Below, piece by piece: positions 1 through 12,003 of a DNA stretch of 36,873 nt. The stretch comes from Solirubrobacterales bacterium (GTDB lineage: Bacteria; Actinomycetota; Thermoleophilia; Solirubrobacterales; 70-9): contig VRUE01000005.1 of the NCBI GenBank assembly GCA_019456285.1, positions 20,346 through 57,218 on the forward strand. Reading direction: 5' to 3'. The notes beneath the pieces are model-generated. The model was not told the DNA's origin. It did not search any database and saw nothing but the letters and a program-made list of their open reading frames with translations. The translations under genes and the position numbers were made by a program. How positions within the stretch are numbered: position 1 is the stretch's first letter; each line of letters begins with the position of its first letter.

Positions 1-2651
<2,651 letters not shown>

Positions 2652-2654
<3 letters not shown>

Positions 2655-2696
2655 GGGTCTGAGACCAGCCGATACGCGCCGGTCGCAGGCCCTCAG
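2652..2696. terminator. Candidate bidirectional hairpin between the cupin gene and ilvC
   Basis: CTGAGGG at 2652 and CCCTCAG at 2690 are perfect complements that overlap both stop codons. An inner imperfect GACC/GGTC palindrome lies between them. The convergent position fits a shared terminator, but there is no U-tract. Confidence 0.4.
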
Positions 2697-3697
2697 AAGT
2701 CGGTGTCGAGCCAGGGCATCGTCTTGCGGAGTTCGCCTCCGATCTCCTCGACCTGATGCCCTGAGGCCTCCTCGCGCATACGGTCGAAGCTCTCGCCGCC
2801 GGCGCGGTTCTCGGCGATCCACTCCTTGGCGAACTCACCCGACTGGATCTGGTCGAGGATCTGCTTCATCGCCGCCCGCGACTCCTTGCCGATCACCCGC
2901 TTGCCGCGGGTCATGTCGCCGTACTCGGCCGTGTTGGAGATCGAGTAGCGCATCCCCTGGATCCCCTTCTCGTACATCAGGTCGGCGATCAGCTTCAGCT
3001 CGTGCAGGCACTCGAAGTAGGCGAGGCGGGGGTCGTAGCCGGCCTCGACCAGCGTCTCGAAGCCGGCCCGGACCAGCTCGCTGGCGCCGCCGCAGAGGAC
3101 CGCCTGCTCGCCGAAGAGGTCGGTCTCGCACTCGTCCTTGAAGGTCGTCTCGATGATCGCCGCGCGGCCGCCGCCGATCCCGGCGGCGTAGGCGAGGACG
3201 AGGTCGTGGGCGTCGCCGCTGGCGTCCTGGTGGACAGCCATCAGGCAGGGCACGCCGCGCCCCTCCTCGTACTGGCGGCGGACCAGGTGGCCGGGACCCT
3301 TGGGGGCGACCATGCCGACGTCGACCCCGGGCGGCGGCAGGATCTGCTCGAAGTGAATCGTGAAGCCGTGCGCGAAGAGCAGCAGGCTTCCGGGGGCGAT
3401 CCCGTCGGCGATCTCCGCCTCCCAGACCTCCGCCTGCTTCTCGTCGGGCAGCAGGACCATGACGACGTCGCCGCGGCTGGCGGCGTCGGCGATCTCGAGG
3501 ACCTCCAGCCCGGCCGCCTCGGCTTTGGCGCGGCTGGCCGAGTCGGGGCGCAGGCCGACGACGACGTCGACGCCGGAGTCCTTCAGGTTGAGCGCGTGGG
3601 CGTGGCCCTGCGAGCCGTAGCCGAGGACGGCGACGGTCTTGCCCTGCAGCTTGGAGAGGTCGGCGTCCTTGTCGTAGAAGATGTCGTCGGTGCGCAT
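2693..3697 (-). CDS. ilvC: Ketol-acid reductoisomerase, class I
   Basis: 334 aa. Converts acetolactate or acetohydroxybutyrate to the 2,3-dihydroxy acids with NADPH and Mg, in valine, leucine and isoleucine synthesis. The N-terminal Rossmann motif is [17 protein letters not shown] (residues ~22-38). The following loop [12 protein letters not shown] has the Arg/Ser pattern of NADPH-using enzymes. Mg-binding acidic residues appear in [20 protein letters not shown] and later in [19 protein letters not shown]. Length fits the short bacterial class. The ORF track runs on to 3889 inside menE; the ATG at 3697 matches the family start. It lies 11 bp after the menE stop, so transcription from the menE promoter is likely, although ilvB and ilvN lie about 10 kb away. 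Confidence 0.96.
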   Translation of the reverse strand: MRTDDIFYDKDADLSKLQGKTVAVLGYGSQGHAHALNLKDSGVDVVVGLRPDSASRAKAEAAGLEVLEIADAASRGDVVMVLLPDEKQAEVWEAEIADGIAPGSLLLFAHGFTIHFEQILPPPGVDVGMVAPKGPGHLVRRQYEEGRGVPCLMAVHQDASGDAHDLVLAYAAGIGGGRAAIIETTFKDECETDLFGEQAVLCGGASELVRAGFETLVEAGYDPRLAYFECLHELKLIADLMYEKGIQGMRYSISNTAEYGDMTRGKRVIGKESRAAMKQILDQIQSGEFAKEWIAENRAGGESFDRMREEASGHQVEEIGGELRKTMPWLDTDF

Positions 3698-3708
3698 GGC
3701 CGGGCAGG

Positions 3709-5034
3709 CTACCGGAGCGCTCTGCGCATCAGCTTGCCCGACGGGGTTCGCGGCAGCGCCGCCGCCAGCTCGATCCGTTTCGGGACTTTGAAGCCGGCCA
3801 GCGCGGCGGCGCAGTGGCGGCGAAGCTCGTCGGGAGTCGCCGCGGAGCCGTCCTCGAGCACGACGATCGCGGTCACCGCCTGCTGCCACTCGGGGTCCTC
3901 GCGGCCGACCACCGCCGCGTCGGCGACCTCTGGGTGGCGCAGCAGCACCTGCTCGACTTCGGCCGGGACCACGTTCTCGCCGCCGCTGACGATCATGTCG
4001 TCGATCCGGTCTTCGACGTAGAGGAACCCCTCCTCGTCGATCCGGCCGAGGTCGCCGGTGTGCAGCCAGTCGTCGGCGTCGGCGTAACCGGGCGCCACCG
4101 TCGGCCCCTGGACGAGGATCTCGCCGTCCTGGATGCGCAGATGCGTGGTCAACAGCGGCCGCCCGGCGGAGCCCAGCTTGCGGCGAGCGTCGGCCGGGGC
4201 CAGCGTCGTCACCTGCGAGCAGGCCTCGGTCAGGCCGTAGGTTTGGACCACGGTGGCGCCGCGGCCGATCGCCTCTTCGAGCGGCTCCTTCGGCACCGGC
4301 CCGCCGCCGATCAGGATCGCCCGGGGACCGGAGAGGTCGGCATCGGCCTCCAGCAGCCGAGTCAACATCGTGGTGACGAGGGAGGCGACGGTGATGCCTT
4401 CCTCGCTCAGCGCCGCGGCCACCCGGTCGACGTCGAAGCCGTCGTGGATCACCGCGGTGGTGCCGTAGACCACCGAGCGCATCGCGATCCCAAGTCCGGC
4501 GACGTGGCTGAGCGGCAGGCAGCAGAGCCAGCGGTCCTGCGGGTCGACCCCGATGTTGAACGCCGACCCCACGGCGCTCCAGAGGAAGTTGCCGTAGGTG
4601 AGCCCGACCGGCTGGGGGGCGCCGGTGCTGCCGCTGGTCAACACCCGGCAGCTGACGTCGTCCATGTCGTGCTCGCCGAGCAACGGCAGGTCGGCCTCGG
4701 TCTGGGTGAGCTGGCCCGGATCGCCGAGGTCGACCGTCGGCTCCTCGGCGGCGATCACCGCAGCGTGCTCCTCGGCGGAGAGCTGCGGGCTGAGCGGCAG
4801 CAGGACCGCCCCGACCTTCGTCAGCGCGTGGATCAGCACCACCTGCTCGCGGCGCGGGTGCATGGTCAGCGCAGCGGTCGAGCCGCGGCGGACGCCGTGA
4901 GCGGCGAGACGCCGCGCCACCCAGGTCGCCTCCGCCTCCAGCTCGGCGTAGCTGACCTCGGAACCGTCCGCCACCAGGGCGGTGTGGTCGGGGCGGCTCT
5001 GGGATCTCTGGGCGAGCCAGTTGTCGAGTTTCAT
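3709..5034 (-). CDS. menE: o-Succinylbenzoate-CoA ligase
   Basis: 441 aa ANL-superfamily adenylating enzyme that activates o-succinylbenzoate to its CoA ester in menaquinone synthesis. Motifs in order: the phosphate loop [18 protein letters not shown] (the usual PK is replaced by PQ), [23 protein letters not shown], the hinge region [20 protein letters not shown] with [18 protein letters not shown], and C-terminal [11 protein letters not shown] with the catalytic Lys. The short length fits MenE better than long acyl-CoA ligases, and the context (menB, A, C, D, F) decides the name. It is divergent from menB with a 105-bp gap and is followed by ilvC. Confidence 0.9.
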   Translation of the reverse strand: MKLDNWLAQRSQSRPDHTALVADGSEVSYAELEAEATWVARRLAAHGVRRGSTAALTMHPRREQVVLIHALTKVGAVLLPLSPQLSAEEHAAVIAAEEPTVDLGDPGQLTQTEADLPLLGEHDMDDVSCRVLTSGSTGAPQPVGLTYGNFLWSAVGSAFNIGVDPQDRWLCCLPLSHVAGLGIAMRSVVYGTTAVIHDGFDVDRVAAALSEEGITVASLVTTMLTRLLEADADLSGPRAILIGGGPVPKEPLEEAIGRGATVVQTYGLTEACSQVTTLAPADARRKLGSAGRPLLTTHLRIQDGEILVQGPTVAPGYADADDWLHTGDLGRIDEEGFLYVEDRIDDMIVSGGENVVPAEVEQVLLRHPEVADAAVVGREDPEWQQAVTAIVVLEDGSAATPDELRRHCAAALAGFKVPKRIELAAALPRTPSGKLMRRALR

Positions 5035-5139
5035 CGGATCGAGACGTTCACCAGGCGTCGCTGGCTATCGTTGCCCTTCGCATTCTTGCGGGCCGTCAGC
5101 CAGCGCGCGGTCCGCGACCAGCCCAGACCGGAGGAACGC

Positions 5140-6018
5140 TTGCCGCAACGCCATAGGGACGCCCCGCCCGAGCAGGACCTCTACGCGCCGATCGAGTGGC
5201 GCGTCGCCGCCGAGTACGGTGACATCCGCTACGAGACGGCGGACGGAATCGCCAAGATCGCGATCGACCGGCCCGAGGTGCGGAACGCCTTCCGCCCCCA
5301 GACCCTGGCCGAGCTGCGCGACGCCTTCGAGCGGGCCCGCGACGACCTCGAGGTGGGGGCGATCGTCTTCACCGGTGCCGGGACGGACGCATTCTGCTCC
5401 GGCGGCGACCAGCGGATCCGCGGCGACGACGGCTACATCGGCGACGACGAGGTCGCCCGGCACGGGGTGGGCCGGCTCGACGTCGGCGACCTGCACGTGC
5501 AGATCCGGCGCCTGCCGAAGCCGGTGATCGCGATGGTCGCCGGCTACGCGGTCGGCGGCGGCCACATCCTGCACCTGGTCTGCGACATGACGATCGCCGC
5601 CGACAACGCCTGCTTCGGCCAGACCGGCCCCCGGGTCGGCAGCTTCGACGGCGGCTTCGGCACCAGCCTGCTGGCCCGCAACGTCGGGGTGAAGCGGGCG
5701 AAGGAGATCTGGTTCCTCTGCCGCCTCTACGGCGCCGAGGAGGCGTTGGAGATGGGCCTGGTCAACGCGGTCGTGCCGGTCGACGACCTGGAGCGCGAGA
5801 CGGTCGCCTGGTGCCGGGAGATGCTCCACCTCTCCCCCCTCTCGCTGCGGCTGCTGAAGGCCAGCTTCAACGCCGAGGAGGACGGCCTCACCGGCCTCCA
5901 ACAGCTCTCCCACGACGCGACGCTGCTCTTCTACATGTCCGAGGAGGGACAGGAGGGCCGCAACGCCTACCAGGAAGGGCGCAAGCCGGACTTCTCCAAG
6001 TACCCGCGCCGACCATGA
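5140..6018 (+). CDS. menB: 1,4-Dihydroxy-2-naphthoyl-CoA synthase, TTG start
   Basis: 292 aa crotonase-fold enzyme that closes the ring of o-succinylbenzoyl-CoA. Diagnostic blocks: [39 protein letters not shown] (oxyanion-hole glycines) and [20 protein letters not shown]. The Gly in QTGP is what bicarbonate-dependent type I MenB enzymes have; mycobacterial-type enzymes have Asp there. The C-terminal [19 protein letters not shown] is typical. The ORF track's 734-aa version is an artefact. I chose TTG at 5140 because GGAGG lies about 5 bp upstream and the length fits; no ATG fits. The stop overlaps menA as ATGA. Confidence 0.93.
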   Translation: MPQRHRDAPPEQDLYAPIEWRVAAEYGDIRYETADGIAKIAIDRPEVRNAFRPQTLAELRDAFERARDDLEVGAIVFTGAGTDAFCSGGDQRIRGDDGYIGDDEVARHGVGRLDVGDLHVQIRRLPKPVIAMVAGYAVGGGHILHLVCDMTIAADNACFGQTGPRVGSFDGGFGTSLLARNVGVKRAKEIWFLCRLYGAEEALEMGLVNAVVPVDDLERETVAWCREMLHLSPLSLRLLKASFNAEEDGLTGLQQLSHDATLLFYMSEEGQEGRNAYQEGRKPDFSKYPRRP

Positions 6019-6938
6019 CCGCGGGGCGGGTGGGTCCTGGCGTCGGGGTGAGTCCGTTGCGGATCTGGGTTATGGCCGCGAGGCCGCGGACGCTGCCGGT
6101 TGCAGTGGCGCCGGTGCTGGTCGGGACGGCTGCGGCCGTTGAGTGGGCTGGGAAGTTGCCGCGGTTTGGGGCGTTTGTCGCCGCCTTGATCGGATCGGTG
6201 TTCATCCAGGTCGGGACCAACCTGGCGAATGACTATTCCGATGCGAAGCGAGGGGCGGACACAGCCGATCGATTGGGTCCAGTGCGAGTTACCTCCACCG
6301 GCTTGGTTGCGCCACGGCGGGTGCTGACCGCCACCTGGGCCGCGTTCGGCGTTGCGGTCGCCTGCGGGATCTACCTAACCGCCGTCGCAGGAATCGTGAT
6401 CCTCCTGGTCGGCGCGCTCTCGATCGCCGCCGGCATCCTCTACACCGGCGGGCCGCGACCCTACGGATACGAGGGCCTGGGCGAGATCTTCGCCTTCCTC
6501 TTCTTCGGCCTGGTCGCGGTCAACGGCTCATTCTATGTGCAGGTCGAGGAACTCGACGCGCTGCCGCTCGGCCTCTCGATCGCGGTCGGCTTCCTGGCGA
6601 CGGCGATCCTCGTCGTCAACAACGTCCGCGATCTCGAGACCGACCGCCGGGCCGGCAAGATGACCCTCGCGGTGCGGATGGGCCGCGCCAACGCGGTCGC
6701 GCTCTACCGGCTGCTGGTGCTCGGCGCCTACCTGACGCTGCCAATCGCCCTTCTCGCCGGCGAATCGAGCCTACTGCCGCTGATCGGCCTCGCCTCGCTG
6801 CCGATCGCGATCGGCCCACTGCGGACGATGTCGAACCGGACCGACGGACCGGCGCTGAACAGGGCGCTGGCCGCCACCGGCGCGCTGCTGGCCGCCTTCA
6901 GCCTGCTGGTCGCCGCGGGGCTGGTGCTGGCGGGATAG
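6015..6938 (+). CDS. menA: 1,4-Dihydroxy-2-naphthoate polyprenyltransferase
   Basis: 307 aa integral membrane UbiA-family prenyltransferase that attaches the polyprenyl chain to DHNA. The first Asp-rich motif is [18 protein letters not shown] (residues ~69-86) and the second is [20 protein letters not shown] (~202-221). Both bind Mg-diphosphate and are specific to MenA. About eight hydrophobic helices are visible. The ATG at 6015 overlaps the menB stop (ATGA), so translation is probably coupled. A GTG at 6048 ([17 protein letters not shown]) is an alternative that starts nearer the conserved block. The first ~90 codons use more GTT/TTG codons than the neighbours; the meaning is unclear. Confidence 0.93.
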   Translation: MTAGRVGPGVGVSPLRIWVMAARPRTLPVAVAPVLVGTAAAVEWAGKLPRFGAFVAALIGSVFIQVGTNLANDYSDAKRGADTADRLGPVRVTSTGLVAPRRVLTATWAAFGVAVACGIYLTAVAGIVILLVGALSIAAGILYTGGPRPYGYEGLGEIFAFLFFGLVAVNGSFYVQVEELDALPLGLSIAVGFLATAILVVNNVRDLETDRRAGKMTLAVRMGRANAVALYRLLVLGAYLTLPIALLAGESSLLPLIGLASLPIAIGPLRTMSNRTDGPALNRALAATGALLAAFSLLVAAGLVLAG

Positions 6939-6973
6939 CCACTGAGCCGGCTTCGAAGTGGGAAGCTCTGCGC

Positions 6974-8041
6974 ATGCGCATCGCCTCAGTCGAGGTCACT
7001 CCCTACGCGCTCCCCCTCCGCGAGCCGTACGTGACCGCGGCGGGACGGCTGGAGCGGCGCGAGATGGTGCTGCTGCGGCTGCGCTGCGAGGACGGCCTGG
7101 CCGGTCTCGGCGAAGCGGTGCCGCTCTCGCTGCGCGGGGGGATGGCGCTGGCCCGCGTGGTCGATGAGCTGGAGCGGCTCGGCGACTGGGAGTCGTTGGA
7201 CGAGGCGACGCTGAGCGCCGCCGGCGCGGCCCTCTCGCCGCCGGCCCGCTGTGCGGCGCTGACCGCCCTGATGGACCTGCGAAGCAGGCGGGCGGCAGCC
7301 GAGCGCGACGCCCCCTCTGCCGATCCGCCCCAGCCGGTGCGTTGCAACGCGACCCTGGTCGCGGGCGAGCCGACCGCGGTCGCCGCCGACGCCGAACGCT
7401 GGGCCGGGGACGGCTTCTCCAGCTTCAAGCTGAAGCTGGGCAGCCGGGACGGGGACGACGTCGGCCAGGTGCGAGCGGTCCGCAGCGCGCTCGGACCCGG
7501 GGCGCGGATCCGCGTCGACGCCAACGGCGCCTGGGACGTGGCGACGGCGAAGCGAACGCTGGCGCAGCTGGAGCCGCTCGACGTCGAGCTCGCCGAGCAA
7601 CCGGTCGCGACTCTCGGGGAAGCCGCGGAGGTGGTCGGCACGACCTCGATCCCGATCGCCGCCGACGAGAGCGTCGAGAGCCGCGCCGACGCGGAGCGCG
7701 CGGTCGCGATCGGCGCCTGCGGGCTGGTCGGGCTGAAGCTCTCCAAGGTCGGCGGGCCGGAGGCGGCGATCGGGATCGCCGAGGTCCTGCCCTCTTTCGT
7801 CTCCAGCGCGCTGGACGGGGCGATCGGGATCGCGGCGTCCGCGCAGGTTGCCCAGACGCTGAGCGAGGCGGCCGGCCCCGGCGACCCGGGCCTCGCGCAC
7901 GGGCTGGCCACCCAGCGCCTCTTCTCCTCCACCGTCGCCTCCGTCGAGTGCGAGCTGCGCGGCGACATGCTGCACCTGCCCGAGGGCCCGGGCCTCGGGG
8001 TGGAGATCGACGAGGCGGCGCTGGACGCCCACCGGCTCTAG
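6974..8041 (+). CDS. menC: o-Succinylbenzoate synthase
   Basis: 355 aa enolase-superfamily enzyme that dehydrates SHCHC to o-succinylbenzoate. The barrel carries the expected catalytic set: K-x-K in SFKLKLG (Lys152/154), Asp182 in RVDANGAWD, Glu208 in ELAEQP, Asp231 in IAADES and Lys255 in LKLSKVGG. Some family members are N-acylamino-acid racemases or dipeptide epimerases, but position between menA and menD makes OSBS the best call. It starts 35 bp after menA. Its TAG stop lies within the left arm of palindromic element A, which fills the gap to menD. Confidence 0.92.
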   Translation: MRIASVEVTPYALPLREPYVTAAGRLERREMVLLRLRCEDGLAGLGEAVPLSLRGGMALARVVDELERLGDWESLDEATLSAAGAALSPPARCAALTALMDLRSRRAAAERDAPSADPPQPVRCNATLVAGEPTAVAADAERWAGDGFSSFKLKLGSRDGDDVGQVRAVRSALGPGARIRVDANGAWDVATAKRTLAQLEPLDVELAEQPVATLGEAAEVVGTTSIPIAADESVESRADAERAVAIGACGLVGLKLSKVGGPEAAIGIAEVLPSFVSSALDGAIGIAASAQVAQTLSEAAGPGDPGLAHGLATQRLFSSTVASVECELRGDMLHLPEGPGLGVEIDEAALDAHRL

Positions 8042-8208
8042 ATGGTTGATTCCACGACCCCGCACACCTGGATGACGCGCCTGGCGCTGCGCATCTCTGC
8101 GTCCTCGGGCTTGCCTTTGGCACCACCAAAGGCTGCGCCCTGCGTCCTTGATCTGCTTGGCCACGCGCGCCCCCAGCCACACGCGGCCATGGCATCAGCC
8201 ATCTAGTG
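8038..8208. repeat. Family 1 palindromic element, copy A (menC/menD junction)
   Basis: About 170 bp imperfect palindrome. The outer arms read CTAGATGGTTGATTCCACG on the left and, as reverse complement, CTAGATGGCTGATGCCATG on the right. The core contains CATCTCTGCGTCCTCGG, a CCTTTGG/CCAAAGG hairpin, then CCCTGCGTCCTTGATCTGCT. The 17-nt and 23-nt core blocks are identical to copy D at 12549-12655. The left arm carries the menC stop and the right end carries the menD GTG. Confidence 0.75.
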
Positions 8209-9957
8209 GACCGCGCCAACGCCAACACCGCGCTCGCCTCCGCCTTCGTCGAGGAGCTGGCGCGCTGCGGCCTGCGGCACGCCGTCCTCTCGCCCGGCTC
8301 GCGCTCGGCGCCCCTGGCCGTAGCGCTGTGGCGCCGGCCGGAGATCGAGGTGACGGTGCTCGTCGACGAGCGCGGCGCCGCGTTCTTCGCCCTCGGCGCC
8401 GCCCAGGCCAGCGGCGCGCCGGTGGCGATGCTCTGCACCTCCGGCACCGCCGCCGCCAACTTCCACCCGGCGATCCGCGAGGCCGACGAGTCGGCGATCT
8501 CGCTGATCGCCCTGACCGCCGACCGGCCGCCCGAGCTGCGCGGGATCGGCGCCGGCCAGACGATCGACCAGGTGAAGCTCTACGGGTCGGCGGTCCGTTG
8601 GTTCTGCGAGGTCGGCACGCACGAGGCCGACGACGACGGCCTCCTCCACTACCGCTCGCTCGCCTGCCGGGCCTTTGCCGCGGCCCGCGGCGAGGCGCGG
8701 CCGGGCCCCGTCCACCTCAACTTCCCCTGGCGCGAGCCGCTCGCTCCGGCACCGGTCGAGGGCGCGGTGACGGCGACCGACCCGCTCGCCCTGGAGGGCC
8801 GCGACGCGCGCCCGCTGACCGCGGTCACGCCCTACGGCGCCGAGCCTTCCGAGCTCCTGCTCGAGGAGGTCGCGGCGCAGATCGGCAGCGCCCGCTCCGG
8901 AGCGATCGTCGCGGGACGGCAGCTCGACCCGGAGCTGCGCGAGCCGCTCGCCCGCCTCGCCCGCGCCGCCGGCTTCCCGATCCTCGCCGAGCCGACCTCG
9001 CAGCTACGCAGCGGGCCGCACGATCGCTCCCACGTGATCGCCTCCTACGACCTGCTCCTGCGCGACGGCGGGTTCCGCGAGCGGGTCGCGCCCGACCTCG
9101 TGCTGCGCTTTGGCGAGATGCCGACCAGCAAGCCGCTGCGCGCCTGGCTGGCGGAGTCGGGCGCCAACCAGATCGTCGTCGACCCGCTCGGCGGCTGGAA
9201 CGAGCCGACCCGCCGGGCGGCGGCGCTGCTGCGCGCCGACCCGGTCGAGCTGGCGGCCGGCTGGGCGGCGCGGGTCGAGGCTGGCGACCGCGAGGCCCCC
9301 GCGGCCTGGCTCGACGCCGAGCGGGCAGCGCGGGAGGCGATCGAGGCCGAGCTGGAAGGGCTCGAGGCGCCCACCGAGCCGGGCCTGCAGCTTGCGCTCG
9401 GCCGCGCCCACCGCGACGGCGACCTCGTCTACACCGCGTCGAGCATGCCGATCCGCGACCAGGAGGCCTTCCTGCCGGCCGGTGAGGCCGACACGCTCTT
9501 CCTCTGCAACCGCGGCGCCAACGGGATCGACGGCCTGATCTCCTCGGGCATCGGCGCCGCCCACGCCACCGGCAGGCCGACCACGATCGTCACCGGCGAC
9601 CTCGGCCTCCTCCACGACCTCGGCGGCCTCGCCGCGCTGCGCGAGGTCTCGACGCCGGTGCGGATCGTCGTCGTCGACAACGACGGCGGCGGCATCTTCC
9701 ACTTCCTCCCCCCGGCAGAGGCGCTCGACGGCGGCGAGTTCGAGGCGCTGTTCGGCACCCCGCAAGGGGTAGACGTCGCCAGGGCGGCGGCCCTCTTCGA
9801 CCTGCCGCACCAACGGATCGACTCGCTTTCCCAGCTCCCCAACGCCCTCGATGCGGGCACCGGCCTGATCGAGGTCCCCGTCGACCGGCAAACCAACGTA
9901 GACCTGCACCGCCGCCTGGCCGACCGCGTAGCCGACGCAATCCAGTCCGTCGCCTGA
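8206..9957 (+). CDS. menD: SEPHCHC synthase (menaquinone pathway)
   Basis: 583 aa ThDP-dependent enzyme that joins 2-oxoglutarate-derived succinic semialdehyde to isochorismate. Visible family motifs: LSPGSRSAPLAVAL near the N-terminus, LVDERGAAFFALGAA with the conserved Glu of the ThDP site, LCTSGTAAANFHPA, TADRPPELRGIGAGQTIDQ, and the C-terminal cofactor motif from GDLGLLHDLGG to VVDNDGGGIFHFLP. The GTG at 8206 overlaps a TAG as TAGTG, and no Shine-Dalgarno is visible because the upstream 170 bp is palindromic element A. Start-codon access may therefore depend on that hairpin. Convergent with menF, with a 308-bp gap. Confidence 0.95.
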   Translation: MDRANANTALASAFVEELARCGLRHAVLSPGSRSAPLAVALWRRPEIEVTVLVDERGAAFFALGAAQASGAPVAMLCTSGTAAANFHPAIREADESAISLIALTADRPPELRGIGAGQTIDQVKLYGSAVRWFCEVGTHEADDDGLLHYRSLACRAFAAARGEARPGPVHLNFPWREPLAPAPVEGAVTATDPLALEGRDARPLTAVTPYGAEPSELLLEEVAAQIGSARSGAIVAGRQLDPELREPLARLARAAGFPILAEPTSQLRSGPHDRSHVIASYDLLLRDGGFRERVAPDLVLRFGEMPTSKPLRAWLAESGANQIVVDPLGGWNEPTRRAAALLRADPVELAAGWAARVEAGDREAPAAWLDAERAAREAIEAELEGLEAPTEPGLQLALGRAHRDGDLVYTASSMPIRDQEAFLPAGEADTLFLCNRGANGIDGLISSGIGAAHATGRPTTIVTGDLGLLHDLGGLAALREVSTPVRIVVVDNDGGGIFHFLPPAEALDGGEFEALFGTPQGVDVARAAALFDLPHQRIDSLSQLPNALDAGTGLIEVPVDRQTNVDLHRRLADRVADAIQSVA

Positions 9958-10116
9958 GCCTGGATCCACCGATCTCGCCGGCCTCTCCACTCCGCATCCC
10001 TTCGCCGGGAGCCAATTCCCTTCACCCAGGTAGTACCACTACCTGGGTGAGCGGGGATCGGCCCCCGACTCGGCCTGCGAAGCGGAGAGACTCGCCGACC
10101 CCGGTGGATCCAGGCT
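9957..10116. repeat. 160-bp imperfect palindrome between menD and menF
   Basis: A perfect 15-bp terminal inverted repeat (AGCCTGGATCCACCG at 9957-9971, its complement at 10102-10116) encloses weaker matching arms that contain CTCTCC and CTCCGC blocks. In the centre is a perfect 13-bp stem, TCACCCAGGTAGT/ACTACCTGGGTGA, with loop ACC (10022-10050). The whole could fold as one long hairpin. No ORF or T-tract. It may act as a terminator for menD or be a mobile palindrome. Confidence 0.65.
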
Positions 10117-10130
10117 GAGACCTTGCTGAA

Positions 10131-10167
10131 ACTGCATTTACCCCCGCTGGGAGTGGGTAAATGCAGT
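10131..10167. repeat. 13-bp inverted repeat hairpin downstream of menD/menF
   Basis: ACTGCATTTACCC (10131-10143) and its exact complement (10155-10167) flank an 11-nt loop. A flanking CTGAG/CTCGG pair suggests a longer bulged stem. The remainder of the menD-menF gap (10168-10265) shows nothing recognisable. Confidence 0.55.
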
Positions 10168-10265
10168 CTCGGCAGAAAGGACGATGCTCAGTCGCCACAG
10201 CGGATGCGCCCCGCCTCGCGGCCGGGGCCGGGTTGCCAGACCGGGCTCAGTGACGCGAAAGGTCG

Positions 10266-11681
10266 CTACTCGGCCAGCAGCGGCAGCAGGGCGCCGAGCT
10301 TCACCTCGGTCTCGGCCAGCTCCGAGGCGGGGTCGGAGCCGGCGACGATCCCGACGCCCGCGTAGAGGTGCGCCGCGCGGTCACGCAGCAGGGCGCTGCG
10401 CAGGGCGACGCAGAACTCGCCGTCCTCGGTCGCGTCCATCCAGCCCACCGGTCCCGCGTACCAGCCGCGGTCCATCCGCTCGAGCTCCGCGATCGCCGCC
10501 GCGGCGCCGGGCCACGGCTCGCCGCCGACCGCCGGGGTCGGGTGCAGGAGGCCGGCCAGCTCGACCGCCGAGCGCGGTTCGGCGAGCTGGGCGATCACCG
10601 GCGTCGCCAGGTGCTGGATGTTGGCGACCTTGACGAGCTCCGGCTCGGGCGACCGCTCGACCCAGACCGCGTGCGGGCGCAGGGCGCGGACGATTCGCTC
10701 GGCGACGATTCGCTGCTCGTGCCGGTCCTTGTCGCTGCGCAGGAGCTGCTCGCCGAGGTGGTCGTCGACGGTCGGGTCGGAGCTGCGTCTGGTCGACCCG
10801 GCCAGCGCCACGGTGGAGACCCCGGCCCCGGAGCGCCGCACCAGCAGCTCCGGGCTGGCGCCGAGGAATGCCGCCTCGGGCGTGCCGCAGCAGAAGCAGA
10901 AGCAGGCGGGGAACTGCTCCCGCAGGGCGCCGAAGATCGCCGCCGGTTCGTGCGCCGAGGCCGCCGCGACCACGATCTCGCGGGCGAGCACCGTCTTGCT
11001 CAGCTCGCCGGACTCGATCCGCTCGGTGGCCGCGGCGACCGCTCGCTCGAAGTCCCGGGGCGGGCGGACGTTGCGGATCTCGGGCCGGTCGGTGGGGTGC
11101 GGGTCGAGCAGCGGCAGCGGGTCGAACCGCAGGCCGGCGAGCCGGGCGGCGATGCGGTCGCCCGTCGCGGCGGCATCCTCGCCGGGCCGCACGACCAGGT
11201 TGGCGGTCAGGAAAGCCTCGTCCCCGTTGCGGCAGATCGAGACCTCGGGCAGCGCCATCGAGGCCGGTGCGAAGGACGACCAGGCGGGCGATGCGGCGCC
11301 CTCCGGGTCGAAGGCGAAGCCCCCTGTCCAGACCGGGCCGGCGCCCGCCGGCAGGCCGGCCGGCTCTCTCGCGACGCTGTCCGAGCCGAGATCGAGGCAC
11401 TCGCGGGCGACATCGCCGAAGCGGCCCTCGCCACGCGAGATGGCCTCATGGGCCACTCCGAGCGCCGCCAGGGCGAAGTCGCGATCGGGCTGCTCCCAGC
11501 AGAACCAGCGATCCGATGCCAGGCGCGAGGCGAAGACGGCGGCGCAGGGATCCACCCCCTCCACCGGGACCGTGACGCTGACCAGCGTCCGCCGCCCCCG
11601 ACCCGCCGCCCGCTCAGCCCCCTCGCGCAGCCGAGCGAGAAGGCTGTCGGGTTTAGTGACTATCCGAAAACCCCCGCGCAC
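10266..11681 (-). CDS. menF: Isochorismate synthase
   Basis: 471 aa chorismate-binding-family enzyme that converts chorismate to isochorismate, the entry to menaquinone (or salicylate) synthesis. Motifs: SGELSKTVLAREI, LGASPELLVRR, VALAGSTRR, VKVANIQHLATPV, LHPTPAVGGEP, ERMDRGWYAGPVGWMD and YAGVGIVAGSDPASELAETE, covering the Mg-chorismate site. The men context supports MenF over salicylate synthase. The GTG at 11681 (residues RGGFRIVTKPDSLL) is the only upstream start that keeps the conserved N-terminal LVSVTVPVEG block. It lies within the left arm of palindromic element B and has no Shine-Dalgarno, so the true start is uncertain. Confidence 0.92.
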   Translation of the reverse strand: MRGGFRIVTKPDSLLARLREGAERAAGRGRRTLVSVTVPVEGVDPCAAVFASRLASDRWFCWEQPDRDFALAALGVAHEAISRGEGRFGDVARECLDLGSDSVAREPAGLPAGAGPVWTGGFAFDPEGAASPAWSSFAPASMALPEVSICRNGDEAFLTANLVVRPGEDAAATGDRIAARLAGLRFDPLPLLDPHPTDRPEIRNVRPPRDFERAVAAATERIESGELSKTVLAREIVVAAASAHEPAAIFGALREQFPACFCFCCGTPEAAFLGASPELLVRRSGAGVSTVALAGSTRRSSDPTVDDHLGEQLLRSDKDRHEQRIVAERIVRALRPHAVWVERSPEPELVKVANIQHLATPVIAQLAEPRSAVELAGLLHPTPAVGGEPWPGAAAAIAELERMDRGWYAGPVGWMDATEDGEFCVALRSALLRDRAAHLYAGVGIVAGSDPASELAETEVKLGALLPLLAE

Positions 11682-11819
11682 GCTTGGCGGCGGCGGACGC
11701 TGCGCGGATGCGTCGTCCTCAGTCGGCCGAATAGCGCACGACTATTCGGCCTCCCTGCGTCCTCGCCCCGCTTGGTCCGGCGCTCGCCAGCCACACACGC
11801 GGGTTTTCGGATAGTCACT
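11655..11819. repeat. Family 1 palindromic element, copy B (upstream of menF)
   Basis: 165 bp bounded by perfect 19-bp inverted repeats: AGTGACTATCCGAAAACCC (11655-11673) and its complement (11801-11819). Weaker pairing continues inward to a perfect GGCCGAATAG/CTATTCGGCC stem with loop CGCACGA. Core blocks GTCCTCAGTCGGCCG and CCTGCGTCCT-C are shared with copies C and E. The left arm overlaps the menF N-terminal codons. Confidence 0.8.
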
Positions 11820-11848
11820 TAGTGCCCTCTCTCACCGTGCTGACCGGA

Positions 11849-11976
11849 AAATGACGAGACCCAGGCGCCGCCAGGCAAGGACACAGGGAGGCCGACGAGG
11901 GGAACGCACTTGCTAGTGCGTGACCCGAGGAGGCCGACCGAGGACGCAGCACGGCGGCGATCTAAGGCCGTCATTT
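11849..11976. repeat. Family 1 palindromic element, copy C (downstream of ilvN, inverted)
   Basis: 128 bp. Arms AAATGACG...CGCCGCC pair with the right end; the central stem is CGCACT-TGCT-AGTGCG. Read on the minus strand it contains CGTCCTCGGTCGGCCTCCTC and CTGTGTCCTTGCC, aligning with copies B and E. Just outside, GGCCGTCATTT occurs twice (11966 and 11994), the second overlapping the ilvN stop. Confidence 0.7.
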
Positions 11977-12003
11977 AGGATGGCAGCGTCTGGGGCCGTC
12001 ATT

